A stretch of DNA of 64,000 nucleotides from the NCBI RefSeq assembly GCF_900102505.1, contig NZ_FMVT01000008.1, positions 1-64,000 of the forward strand, given 5' to 3'. A program made the translations under genes and the position numbers. This DNA is from Paracoccus tibetensis (GTDB lineage Bacteria > Pseudomonadota > Alphaproteobacteria > Rhodobacterales > Rhodobacteraceae). Position 1 is the stretch's first letter; the number at the start of each line of letters is the position of its first letter. Shown here one piece after another: positions 49,116-57,180 of the stretch. Under the pieces are notes generated by a model. That model worked only from the letters and a program-made list of their open reading frames with translations. It was not told the DNA's origin and made no database searches.

Positions 49116-51034
49116 CCCCTGCCGCCCCCCAGCAGACGCAGTTCCTGCGTGTCCTGTCGCGCGACGAGGCCGAGGCGGCCTTCCACGCCGCCCTGCGCCC
49201 GCAGCCGCTCGGGGCCGAGGATGTCCCGCTCGACGCCCTCGCCGGCCGCGTGATCGCGCGAGACGTCGAGGCGCCGGTTGATGCGCCGCCCTTCGACCGC
49301 TCGCTGGTCGACGGCTTCGCGGTGCGCGCCGCCGACCTCATCCACGCCTCGGGCGCCGAGCCCTGCCGCCTTGCCCTGAACCCCGAGACCATCGCCTGCG
49401 GCACGCCCCCGGCGCTGACGGTGGCGCCGGGCACGGCCACGCCCATCGCCACGGGCGGGCCGATGCCGCGCGGCGCCGACGCGGTGGTGATGATCGAGCA
49501 TACCGACCCCGAGGGCGCGGGGATCTCGGTGTCGCGGGCGGTGGTGCCGGGCGCGCATGTGGGTTTTGCCGGCTCGGACATCGCGCGGGGGCAGGTGGTG
49601 CTGCGCCAGGGCGCGCTGGTCGGCGCGCGCGAGGTTGCGATGCTGGCTGCGGTCGGCCTCGACCGCGCGCCGGTCTGGCGCCGGCCGCGCGTGGCGGTGC
49701 TGTCGACGGGGGACGAGCTGGCCGCCCCCGGCCAGCCGCTGCCGCCTGCCGCGGTCTACGATTCGAACGGCCCGGTGATCGTGGCGGCGCTGCGCGAGAA
49801 CGGTTGCGCGGCGGCGCATCTGGGCATCGTCCCCGACGACCGGTCCGCGCTGGAGGCCGCGCTGCGCGGGGCCTTCGACACCCATGACGCGGTGATCCTG
49901 TCGGGCGGCACCTCCAAGGGCGCGGGCGATCTGACGACCGAGGCGATCGGCGGGCTGGGCCTGCCGGGCATTGTCGCGCATGGGGTGGCGCTGAAGCCGG
50001 GCAAGCCGCTCTGCCTTGCGGTCTGCGACGGCAAGCCGGTGGTGGTGCTGCCGGGATTTCCGACCTCGGCCATGTTCACCTTCCATGAGCTGGTGGCGCC
50101 GGCGCTGCGGATCATGGCCGGCCTGCCGCCCCGCAGCGAGGCACGCGTGACGGCCGAGCTGAGCTTGCCGCTGCCCTCGGAGATGGGCCGCACCGAATTC
50201 GCGATGGTCGCGCTGACCGAAGGCACGCAGGGCCTGGTGGCCCATCCCGTCGGCAAGGGCTCGGGCGCCGTCACCGCCTTCGCGCAGGCCGATGGCTTCG
50301 TGACCGTGCCGGCCCTGACGGACAGCCTTGCCCCCGGCACCCGCACCGAGGTGACGCTGTTCGGCACCGGGATCGCCCCGCCGCCGCTGGCGATCATCGG
50401 CAGCCACTGCATCGGCCTCGATGCCGTGCTGGGGCGGATGGCCGGGCAGGGGGCGCTGCCGCGTGTGCTGGCCAGCGGCTCGCAGGGAGGGCTGGCGGCG
50501 CTGGCGCGGGGCGAGTGCGACATCGCCCCGATCCACCTGCTGGATCCAGCGACCGGCACCTACAACGCGCCCTTCCTGGCCCAGGGGATGCGCCTCATTC
50601 CGGGGTGGCGGCGGATGCAGGGCATCGTCTTCCGGCCCGGCGATCCGCGGGCCGACGACCGGCGCAGCGCGGCCGAGGCGCTGGCGGCGCTGCTGGCCGA
50701 CCCCGAGGCGCTGATGGTCAGCCGCAACCCCGGCTCGGGCACGCGGGCGCTTCTGGACCAGATGCTGGGCGGCGCGCGCCCGCCCGGCTACTGGAGCCAG
50801 CCCGCCTCGCACAATGCGGTGGCGGCGGCGGTGGCGCAGGGCCGGGCCGATTGGGGCATGGCCATTCGCCCCGTGGCCGAGGCTATGGGCCTTGGCTTCC
50901 TGCCGGTCGCGGACGAACATTACGACTTCGCCGTCTGGCAGGAGCCGCGCGATCCGGCCGCCATCACGGCGTTCGAGGCGGCGCTTGCCGGATCGGGCGA
51001 CCGGCTGAGGAAGATGGGCTTCGCGCCGGTTTGA
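49112..51034 (+). CDS. MoeA-periplasmic-binding-protein-like fusion (molybdopterin biosynthesis)
   Basis: A 640-residue fusion. Residues about 1-415 are a complete MoeA: FDRSLVDGFAVRAADLI, ATGGPMPRGADAVVMIEHTD, VAVLSTGDELAAPGQPLPP, ILSGGTSKGAGDLTTEAIGG, and GFPTSAMFTFHELVAP. Residues about 425-640 are a PBP-like substrate-binding domain (ASGSQGGLAALARGECDIAP, then HLLDPATGTYNAPFLAQG, SRNPGSGTRALLDQMLGG, and VAAAVAQGRADWGMAI). This is the layout annotated as MoeA/LysR substrate-binding. The binding domain may sense the tungstate or molybdate ion at the insertion step. It overlaps the degenerate MoeA gene by ATGA and lies downstream of tupBCA. Confidence 0.92.
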   Translation: MTPAAPQQTQFLRVLSRDEAEAAFHAALRPQPLGAEDVPLDALAGRVIARDVEAPVDAPPFDRSLVDGFAVRAADLIHASGAEPCRLALNPETIACGTPPALTVAPGTATPIATGGPMPRGADAVVMIEHTDPEGAGISVSRAVVPGAHVGFAGSDIARGQVVLRQGALVGAREVAMLAAVGLDRAPVWRRPRVAVLSTGDELAAPGQPLPPAAVYDSNGPVIVAALRENGCAAAHLGIVPDDRSALEAALRGAFDTHDAVILSGGTSKGAGDLTTEAIGGLGLPGIVAHGVALKPGKPLCLAVCDGKPVVVLPGFPTSAMFTFHELVAPALRIMAGLPPRSEARVTAELSLPLPSEMGRTEFAMVALTEGTQGLVAHPVGKGSGAVTAFAQADGFVTVPALTDSLAPGTRTEVTLFGTGIAPPPLAIIGSHCIGLDAVLGRMAGQGALPRVLASGSQGGLAALARGECDIAPIHLLDPATGTYNAPFLAQGMRLIPGWRRMQGIVFRPGDPRADDRRSAAEALAALLADPEALMVSRNPGSGTRALLDQMLGGARPPGYWSQPASHNAVAAAVAQGRADWGMAIRPVAEAMGLGFLPVADEHYDFAVWQEPRDPAAITAFEAALAGSGDRLRKMGFAPV

Positions 51035-51074
51035 GCCGTGGACAGGCCGCCGCGATCTGCGCTAAAGGCAGGCG

Positions 51075-51305
51075 ATGACCGATGACGCGACGCTGGACAC
51101 ATCCGGGCTGCTCTGCCCGCTGCCGGTGCTGAAGGCCCGCAAGCGGCTGAAGGCGATGACGCCGGGCGCGGTGCTGCGCCTAATCGCCACCGATCCGGCC
51201 GCCGTGATCGACATCCCGCATTTCTGCGCCGAGAGCGGCCACGAGCTGCTGTCGATGCAAGAGGGGCAGGACGGCGCGACCGTCTACCTCATCCGCCGAA
51301 GCTGA
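51075..51305 (+). CDS. TusA-family sulfur-carrier protein
   Basis: A 76-residue TusA/YedF-type protein: LDTSGLLCPLPVLKARKRLK contains the single sulfur-carrying Cys in C-P-x-P, and IDIPHFCAESGHELLS is the usual middle. Such proteins hand persulfide sulfur to partners; beside FdhD, MoeA and a bis-MGD enzyme it may bring sulfur for the cofactor. It is the last plus-strand gene and its end overlaps the converging moeA gene by 17 bases. Confidence 0.9.
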   Translation: MTDDATLDTSGLLCPLPVLKARKRLKAMTPGAVLRLIATDPAAVIDIPHFCAESGHELLSMQEGQDGATVYLIRRS

Positions 51306-52569
51306 CCCCGAAGGCGCCATAGGGCAGGAAGCGGACCGGATCGCCCGGCGCCACGTCGCAGGCCTCGTCCGGCAGCTCGACAAATCCCGTCGCCCAGCTG
51401 AGGCCCGAGATGCGGCCCGAGCCTTCCGAGGCGAAGACCTCGGCGGCACCATTCGCGTTCAGGCGCGCGCGCAGAAATTCGCGCCGTCCGGCCTTCTTGC
51501 GCTTGGCGAAGGCGGCCGGGACGGCGAAGCCCTGCGACCGCCGCCAGCCCGCCCCCGAGAGCTGCAGCAAGGCCGGGCGGGCGAAGATCAGCGCGCAGGT
51601 GAAGGCCGCGACCGGGTTGCCGGGAAGCCCGAAGACCGGCACGCCCTGCCACATCGCCAGCGCCAGCGGGCGGCCCGGCTTGATCGCGATGCGCCAGCTG
51701 GTCAGCGTGCCGCTTTCCCCCAGAAGGCGCGAGACGTGATCCTCGTCCCCCGCCGAGGCGCCGCCCGAGGTGAGGATCGCATCCGCCTCGCGCGCGCCCG
51801 CGTCCAGCCGCCGCGCGATCTCGGCCGGATCGTCGGGCGCGTGGCCCAGATCGACCGGCACGAAGCCCCAGCCCGCCAGCAGCGCCAGAAGCATGGGCCG
51901 GTTCGCGTCGTAGATCTGGTGCGGCGCGGCGGGCGCGGCCGGATCGGCGATCAGCTCGGTTCCGGTCGACAGGACCGCCACGCGCAGGGGACGGTGGACG
52001 CTGACCTCGCCCACGCCGAGCGCCGTCAGCAGCGCCAGGTCCGCCGCCGAGAGCATGCGTCCCGCGGCCAGCGCCTCGGACCCCGCGGCCACGTCCTCGC
52101 CCGCCTTGCGCGTGTTGGCGCCGCGCTTGATCGGCCCGTCGAAAGAAATGGTGCGGCCATCGGTGGCGCAGTCTTCCTCCAGCACGACGGTGTCGACACC
52201 CTCGGGCAGGATCGCGCCGGTCAGGATCCTGAGCGCCATCCCCTCGGGCAGGGCGCCGTCGAAGGGCTGGCCCGCGGCCGAGCGTCCCTCGGCCAGCGGC
52301 AGGCGCTGGACCCCGGCGCCGGTGGCGGCATGGGCGAAGCCGTAGCCGTCAACGGCCGAGTTCGGCTGCGGCGGGTTCGAGCGGCGGGCGACGGCAGGGG
52401 CGGCCAGCACCCGACCCAAGGCCTGCGCCACCGGCAGCGTCTCGGTCCCCGTCACCGGGCGCAGCGCCGCGCGCAGCAGCTCCAGCGCCTCGTCCACGGG
52501 CACCCATTCGACGCCCTGCGGCATGGCGAAGGTGTCGTTGCGCAGGCGGGGCGGGACAAGCGTGCTCAT
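51289..52569 (-). CDS. moeA: molybdopterin molybdenumtransferase MoeA
   Basis: A 426-residue canonical MoeA: PPQPNSAVDGYGFAHAATGA, ILTGAILPEGVDTVVLEED, GANTRKAGEDVAAGSEALAA, VAVLSTGTELIADPAAPAA, ILTSGGASAGDEDHVSRLLG and GLPGNPVAAFTCALIFARPA. It inserts molybdate or tungstate into the adenylylated dithiolene. It overlaps mobB by ATGA and closes the minus-strand maturation run. It is the third MoeA-type protein within 4.5 kb. Confidence 0.95.
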   Translation of the reverse strand: MSTLVPPRLRNDTFAMPQGVEWVPVDEALELLRAALRPVTGTETLPVAQALGRVLAAPAVARRSNPPQPNSAVDGYGFAHAATGAGVQRLPLAEGRSAAGQPFDGALPEGMALRILTGAILPEGVDTVVLEEDCATDGRTISFDGPIKRGANTRKAGEDVAAGSEALAAGRMLSAADLALLTALGVGEVSVHRPLRVAVLSTGTELIADPAAPAAPHQIYDANRPMLLALLAGWGFVPVDLGHAPDDPAEIARRLDAGAREADAILTSGGASAGDEDHVSRLLGESGTLTSWRIAIKPGRPLALAMWQGVPVFGLPGNPVAAFTCALIFARPALLQLSGAGWRRSQGFAVPAAFAKRKKAGRREFLRARLNANGAAEVFASEGSGRISGLSWATGFVELPDEACDVAPGDPVRFLPYGAFGVSFGG

Positions 52570-53060
52570 ATCCGGGTCTCGTGCAGGATGAAGGTGGCGA
52601 TGGCGGCGATGTCGTCCAGGTCGAACTGCGGCAGCGGGTGGTCCAGCGGCACGTCACGCGCGATGGCGCGGATCGAGGGGTTCGCGGCGGCCAGAAGATC
52701 GCGCCCGATTGCGGCGCGGTAGGTCTCGATCTTGGGATGGGCGGCGGACTTGTAGCCCTCGACCAGCACCAGATCGCAGGGGTCGAGCCGTGCCAGCAGC
52801 GCCTCCAGCGGCGGCTCGGGCGCGTCCGGGGCCAGCTCGGTCATCAGCGCCCATCGCCGGGGCGAGGCGAGGATCACCTGCCCGGCACCCGCCATGCGGT
52901 GGCGGTGGCTGTCGCGGCCCGGCTGGTCGATCTGGGCGTCGTGATGGGCGTGCTTGACGGTCGAGACGCGCAGCCCGCGCCCCACCATCTCGGCGACCAG
53001 CCGCTCGGTCAGGGTGGTCTTGCCGGTGTTCTTCCAGCCGGTGATGCCGAAGACCTTCAT
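52566..53060 (-). CDS. mobB: MobB, molybdopterin-guanine dinucleotide accessory GTPase
   Basis: A 164-residue P-loop protein: MKVFGITGWKNTGKTTLTER (Walker A), TVKHAHHDAQIDQPGRDSHR with the metal/GTP-contact region, LVLVEGYKSAAHPKIETYR (Walker B region). MobB helps MobA attach GMP to molybdopterin. Both ends overlap neighbours (mobA upstream, moeA downstream). Confidence 0.95.
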   Translation of the reverse strand: MKVFGITGWKNTGKTTLTERLVAEMVGRGLRVSTVKHAHHDAQIDQPGRDSHRHRMAGAGQVILASPRRWALMTELAPDAPEPPLEALLARLDPCDLVLVEGYKSAAHPKIETYRAAIGRDLLAAANPSIRAIARDVPLDHPLPQFDLDDIAAIATFILHETRI

Positions 53061-53671
53061 GCGCGGCCCGCCAGCAGCCGCTCGGCCTTTGCCATGTCGG
53101 CGGGCGTGTTGACGTTGAAGAAGGGGTCATGCGGCAGGCTGTCGAAGGGGGCGACGCCGGCGCCATGCCGGTCGGTCCAGAGCACGACCTTGCGCAGCCC
53201 TTCCACCAGCGCCGCGCGCAGGTCGTCGCGCAGCGCGACGGGCCAAAGGCCGAAGGTCGGGTGGCGCTGCATCCGTCCGGTCTCGTCGGGGCTTGCCGCG
53301 AGGCAGAGGCCCGACGCGCCGGCATGGGCCTGCAGCCGCAGGGCGAGGTCCGGCGGGAAGAACGGCGTGTCCGCCGCGGCGGTCACGATGGCCTCGGCGC
53401 CCTCGGCGGCGGCCCAGTCCAGCCCGGCCAGCACGCCGGCCAGCGGGCCGGGCTGGTCCGGCAGGCTGTCGGGCAGCACCGGCAGCCCGAGGAAGTTCCA
53501 CCGCTCGGGTGCGCCGTTGGCGTTGATGGCGAGCCGGGCGCACTGCGGCGCGAGGCGGTCGATCACGTGGCCGATCAGCGGGCGGCCCCCCAGGTCGCGC
53601 AGGCCCTTGTCGCCGCCGCCCATGCGCGTGGCGCGCCCGCCGGCCAGGATCACGCCCAGGGGGGCCGTCAT
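53057..53671 (-). CDS. mobA: molybdenum cofactor guanylyltransferase MobA
   Basis: A 204-residue nucleotidyltransferase that adds GMP to the metal-dithiolene to give the MGD cofactor. GVILAGGRATRMGGGDKGLR is the GTP site, LPDQPGPLAGVLAGLDWA and VTAAADTPFFPPDLA carry the metal-binding Asp, and HDPFFNVNTPADMAKAERL closes the fold. The start at ATG 53671 overlaps fdhD (ATGA). Confidence 0.94.
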   Translation of the reverse strand: MTAPLGVILAGGRATRMGGGDKGLRDLGGRPLIGHVIDRLAPQCARLAINANGAPERWNFLGLPVLPDSLPDQPGPLAGVLAGLDWAAAEGAEAIVTAAADTPFFPPDLALRLQAHAGASGLCLAASPDETGRMQRHPTFGLWPVALRDDLRAALVEGLRKVVLWTDRHGAGVAPFDSLPHDPFFNVNTPADMAKAERLLAGRA

Positions 53672-54537
53672 TCCTCGGCCCCCTTGCGGCGGTGGCGGCG
53701 GTCCTCGTCGCCCACGGCGGCAAGGTCGGCGTCGCGGATCAGCCGCTCCTCGCCCGCCAGGCAGACGAAGCGCTGCCCGCGCATCCGCCCGATCAGCGTC
53801 AGCCCCAGCTGGCGCGCGATCTCGACCCCCCAGGCCGTGAAGCCCGAGCGCGAGGCGAGGACCGGGATGCCCATCATCGCCGTCTTGATCACCATCTCCG
53901 AGGTCAGGCGCCCGGTCGTGTAGAGGATTTTGTCCCCTGCCGGAACCCGGTGGCGCAGCATGTAGCCTGCGATCTTGTCCACCGCGTTGTGGCGGCCGAC
54001 ATCCTCCATGTAGACCAGCACCCGCTCGCGCTGGCACAGCACCGTGCCGTGGATCGCCCCCGCCGCGAGGTAAAGCGAGGGCAGCGTGTTGATCTGCCGT
54101 GCCAGGGCGTAGAGCCACGAGGTCCGCAACTCGGCCGCGGGCAGGGTGACGCCCTCCAGCCCCTCCATCATGTCGCCGAAGACCGTGCCGACCGCGCAGC
54201 CGCTGGTCCGCGTCTTCTTGCGCAGCTTCTCCTCGTAGCTCGTCTGCCGGGCGGTGCGGACCACCACGGTCTCGAGCTCGTCGTCGTGGTCGATGCCGGT
54301 CACCACGTCGTCCTCGCGCAGCATCCCCTGGTTCCGCAGGAAGCCGAGCGCGAGGTAATCGGGATAGTCCCCGATGGTCATCGCGGTGACGATCTCCTGG
54401 CTGTTGAGGAAGATCGTCAGCGGCCGCTCCTCGACGACGTCGATCTCGATCTCGGCGCCGGTCTGGTCGTGGCCGCGCAGGGCGCGCGTCAGGCCGGGCA
54501 GATGCGGATCGGGCAGAAGCGGAAGGTCGGGGGTCAT
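53668..54537 (-). CDS. fdhD: formate dehydrogenase sulfur-insertion protein FdhD
   Basis: A 289-residue FdhD. It passes sulfur to the bis-MGD cofactor of formate dehydrogenases. Family parts are VVEERPLTIFLNSQEIVTAM, GDYPDYLALGFLRNQGML, YMEDVGRHNAVDKIAGYML, GRLTSEMVIKTAMMGIPVL and SRSGFTAWGVEIARQLGLTL. The conserved Cys motif is RTSGCAVGTVFGD: only one Cys, where E. coli uses a C-x-x-C pair. ATG 54537 has AGGA six bases before it; an upstream ATG is less likely. It opens the fdhD-mobA-mobB-moeA run. Confidence 0.95.
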   Translation of the reverse strand: MTPDLPLLPDPHLPGLTRALRGHDQTGAEIEIDVVEERPLTIFLNSQEIVTAMTIGDYPDYLALGFLRNQGMLREDDVVTGIDHDDELETVVVRTARQTSYEEKLRKKTRTSGCAVGTVFGDMMEGLEGVTLPAAELRTSWLYALARQINTLPSLYLAAGAIHGTVLCQRERVLVYMEDVGRHNAVDKIAGYMLRHRVPAGDKILYTTGRLTSEMVIKTAMMGIPVLASRSGFTAWGVEIARQLGLTLIGRMRGQRFVCLAGEERLIRDADLAAVGDEDRRHRRKGAEE

Positions 54538-54600
54538 GGGCGGTCCTGAAGCTGTCGGCTGCACTCTGGCCCACGCGGCGGGCGATTGCCAGCGCGGTGC

Positions 54601-55836
54601 CTAGCGGCTGTGCCGGGCGATGTACTCGACCAGCGCCTGCCGGTCCGCCGGGTCGGTGACGCGCTGGTTCGGCATGCGCGATCCGGGCGTGTAGGCGTCG
54701 GGGCCGTGGGTGAACAGCTCGGCCACCGTCTCCGGCGTCCAGACGATGTCCAGGTTCCTCAGCGCCTCGGAGAAGGCGTAGCCCTCGGCGCTGGCGATGG
54801 GACGGCCGAAGACGCCGTGCAGGCTGGGACCGGCGCGGGAATGATCGCCGGGCGCCAGGGAATGGCAGACGGCGCAGGCCCGATAGACCTCGGCCCCGCG
54901 GCTGGCATCCTCGGGCGCGGGCGGAACGGCGGCCACCGGGGCGCCCAGGGCCGCGCCATCGCGTGCGGACCATTGCCGGATCACCCCGTCGGCGCCCGCG
55001 CTGAAGAGCGCGTCGCCCGCCATCGCCAGCGCCCAGACCGGGCCGTGGCCGGTCTGGATCTCGGCCCGCGGCACGAGGAAGGGCAGATCGAGCAGCCAGA
55101 CGGTCCCGTCCACATCGGCGGCGGCGACGCGGTCCTGCGCGGCCGCGACCGCCACCAGGGGGCGGTTGCTGAGGAAGCGGTCCGGCAGCAGCTCGCCCTC
55201 GGGCGAGTGCAGGCGCAGGACGCCGTCGGCCGAGACGACCGCGAGGATGTCGCCGGCCCGCGCCAGGCCGTTCGGCAGTTCGGGCAGGGACATGCGCGAG
55301 GCGAGGCTGCCATCGGCGTGCCAGCGCACGAAGCGCAGGTCCGCGCCCACCGAGACGAGATCTCCCCCGGGCAGGATGGCAAGGCCCGCGACCCGCCCCT
55401 CGTGGCCGGGCTGCGTCACGGCCTCGTTGGTGGCGGGGTCGATCCGCATCAGGCTGCCGTCGAAGAAGCCGGCGACGATCTGCGTGTCCGCGGCGGCAAG
55501 GGCCGAGACGGGGCTTGCGGCGCGCTCGGTCGCCCGCACCGGATCGTCCTGCCCCTCGCGCCACAGCGCGATACGCCCGTCCTGGCCCGCGCTGACGAAG
55601 CCGTCGCCCGTGGTCGCGACAGCGGTGACGTTGCCGTCATGGAAGCGCAGGATGCGCCGGGCGGTGGCGCCGCTGCGGTCCCACTGGATCGTGCGCCCGT
55701 CGAAACCGCCCGAGATCAGCGCATCCGGCGCCGCGGCCAGCGCGCTGACCGGGCCGGCATGGCCCGCCAGCTCCTGTCCCGAGGCGGGCAGCGCCAGCAG
55801 CAAGGCGGCCGAGATCGCGGCAAGCCGTGCCCGCAC
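54601..55836 (-). CDS. exported WD40-repeat/cytochrome c fusion
   Basis: A 411-residue protein with a signal peptide (LAAISAALLLALPASGQELA), six or seven WD40-like blades (AGHAGPVSALAAAPDALISG, LRFHDGNVTAVATTGDGFVS, QTGHGPVWALAMAGDALFSA) to about residue 310, and a C-terminal class I cytochrome c domain with heme motif C-A-V-C-H (YRACAVCHSLAPGDHSRAGP) and ligand M in GSRMPNQRV. It sits between the formate dehydrogenase genes and fdhD, and would live in the periplasm with the Tat-exported enzyme. It may serve as an electron acceptor or as a scaffold; neither is shown. Confidence 0.9.
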   Translation of the reverse strand: MRARLAAISAALLLALPASGQELAGHAGPVSALAAAPDALISGGFDGRTIQWDRSGATARRILRFHDGNVTAVATTGDGFVSAGQDGRIALWREGQDDPVRATERAASPVSALAAADTQIVAGFFDGSLMRIDPATNEAVTQPGHEGRVAGLAILPGGDLVSVGADLRFVRWHADGSLASRMSLPELPNGLARAGDILAVVSADGVLRLHSPEGELLPDRFLSNRPLVAVAAAQDRVAAADVDGTVWLLDLPFLVPRAEIQTGHGPVWALAMAGDALFSAGADGVIRQWSARDGAALGAPVAAVPPAPEDASRGAEVYRACAVCHSLAPGDHSRAGPSLHGVFGRPIASAEGYAFSEALRNLDIVWTPETVAELFTHGPDAYTPGSRMPNQRVTDPADRQALVEYIARHSR

Positions 55837-55846
55837 CCGGCAGTCC

Positions 55847-56002
55847 TCAGTAGCCGACGAGGTTCGAGCCCGGATCGGTCAGCCGCGACCCCTCGGTCGT
55901 GAAGGCGGAATAGGACGGGGTCTGGAAGCGGTCGTTCAGCACGTAATTGGCGCCGACGGCGGCAAGAACGGCGAAGGCAACGGCGGCGAGGAAGGCTTTC
56001 AT
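55847..56002 (-). CDS. 51-residue membrane-anchored peptide of the fdh locus
   Basis: A short protein with one N-terminal hydrophobic helix (MKAFLAAVAFAVLAAVGANY) and a polar tail ending SRLTDPGSNLVGY. Its ATG 56002 overlaps the mrp stop (ATGA) and it ends 10 bases before the WD40-cytochrome gene, both signs of a real, co-translated gene. The function is unknown; the helix may be an uncleaved anchor or a signal sequence. Confidence 0.7.
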   Translation of the reverse strand: MKAFLAAVAFAVLAAVGANYVLNDRFQTPSYSAFTTEGSRLTDPGSNLVGY

Positions 56003-57102
56003 CCCTGGATCTCCTGTGGGTGACGCGGGGACTGTCCCGCCCGCGTCCTGTCGTTGAGCCCGGCCATCACGGACCGGGCCATCTGCTGGTAGATGCGGCC
56101 GAGGCTGCCCTCGGGGTCGCGCGCCATCACCGGCTGGCCCGCATCCGAGGCGGCGCGCAGCTCCATCGTCAGCGGCACCGCGCCGAGGAAGGGCACGCCG
56201 AGGCGCCCCGCCTCGGCCTCGGCGCCGCCCTGGCCGAAGATCGCGTGATCGCCGCCGCAATCGGGGCAGACGAAGTGCGACATGTTCTCGACGAGGCCCA
56301 GGATCGGCACGTCCACCTTGCGGAACATGGCGATGCCACGCCGCGCGTCGATCAGCGAGAGGTCCTGCGGGGTCGAGACGATCACCGCGCCCGACAGCCG
56401 CGTGCCCTGCGCCAGCGCAAGCTGCGCGTCGCCCGTGCCGGGCGGCATGTCCACGACCAGCACGTCCAGCGCGCCCCAGTCCACGTCCGCCATCATCTGC
56501 GTGATCGCCGACATCACCATCGGCCCGCGCCAGACCATCGCCGTCTCGGCATCGACCATGAGGCCCATCGACATGGCGTGAAGGCCGTAGGCGCGCATGG
56601 GCACCAGCTTGCGCCCGGCGGCATGCGGCTTGCCATGCAGGCCGAGAAGCGTGGGCAGCGACGGCCCGTGCACGTCCGCGTCCATGATCCCGACCGAAAG
56701 ACCCGCCGCGCGCAGCGCCAGCGCCAGATTCACGGCGGTCGTGGACTTGCCCACCCCGCCCTTGCCCGAGGCGACGGCGATGACGTGCCGGACCTGCGCC
56801 AGCGGGTCGGCCTTGGCCGGTGCGCGGCCGAGCGCCGGCGGCTCGGGCGCCTTCGGCCCCTCGGCCGTCAGCACGACGAAGGCATGGCTGACGCCGGGCA
56901 GATCGCGCAGCAGCGCCTCGGCCTCGTCGCGCAGCGCGGCGAGGGCGGGGGCCTCGGCCGCCGTCGTGGAGATGGTCAGGTTGACGCGCGCGCCGGCGAT
57001 GCCCAGCCCCGCGATGCGCCCGGAGCCGACGAGCGGCCGGCCATCCGGCAGCAGCAGGCCCTTCAGGGCGTCGCGCACCGCATCTTGGGTCAGGTCGGCC
57101 AC
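55999..57102 (-). CDS. mrp: Mrp/ApbC-family iron-sulfur carrier ATPase
   Basis: A 367-residue protein. An N-terminal MIP18-like domain (about 1-85) precedes the P-loop ATPase: deviant Walker A VASGKGGVGKSTTAVNLALA, DADVHGPSLPTLLGL, VDMPPGTGDAQLALAQ, and the cluster-binding CPDC in SHFVCPDCGGDHAIF. Mrp proteins assemble and transfer Fe-S clusters. Its place right after the cytochrome b gene suggests it supplies the many clusters of FdhA/FdhB, though it may be the general housekeeping copy. Confidence 0.93.
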   Translation of the reverse strand: MADLTQDAVRDALKGLLLPDGRPLVGSGRIAGLGIAGARVNLTISTTAAEAPALAALRDEAEALLRDLPGVSHAFVVLTAEGPKAPEPPALGRAPAKADPLAQVRHVIAVASGKGGVGKSTTAVNLALALRAAGLSVGIMDADVHGPSLPTLLGLHGKPHAAGRKLVPMRAYGLHAMSMGLMVDAETAMVWRGPMVMSAITQMMADVDWGALDVLVVDMPPGTGDAQLALAQGTRLSGAVIVSTPQDLSLIDARRGIAMFRKVDVPILGLVENMSHFVCPDCGGDHAIFGQGGAEAEAGRLGVPFLGAVPLTMELRAASDAGQPVMARDPEGSLGRIYQQMARSVMAGLNDRTRAGQSPRHPQEIQG

Positions 57103-57180
57103 GGCATGGGCTTTCGTTCTTGAAACTGCGCCCGCTCCGCCATCGGGCGGGGCGGGCCGATCATCATGGCGCCGGCCGGA

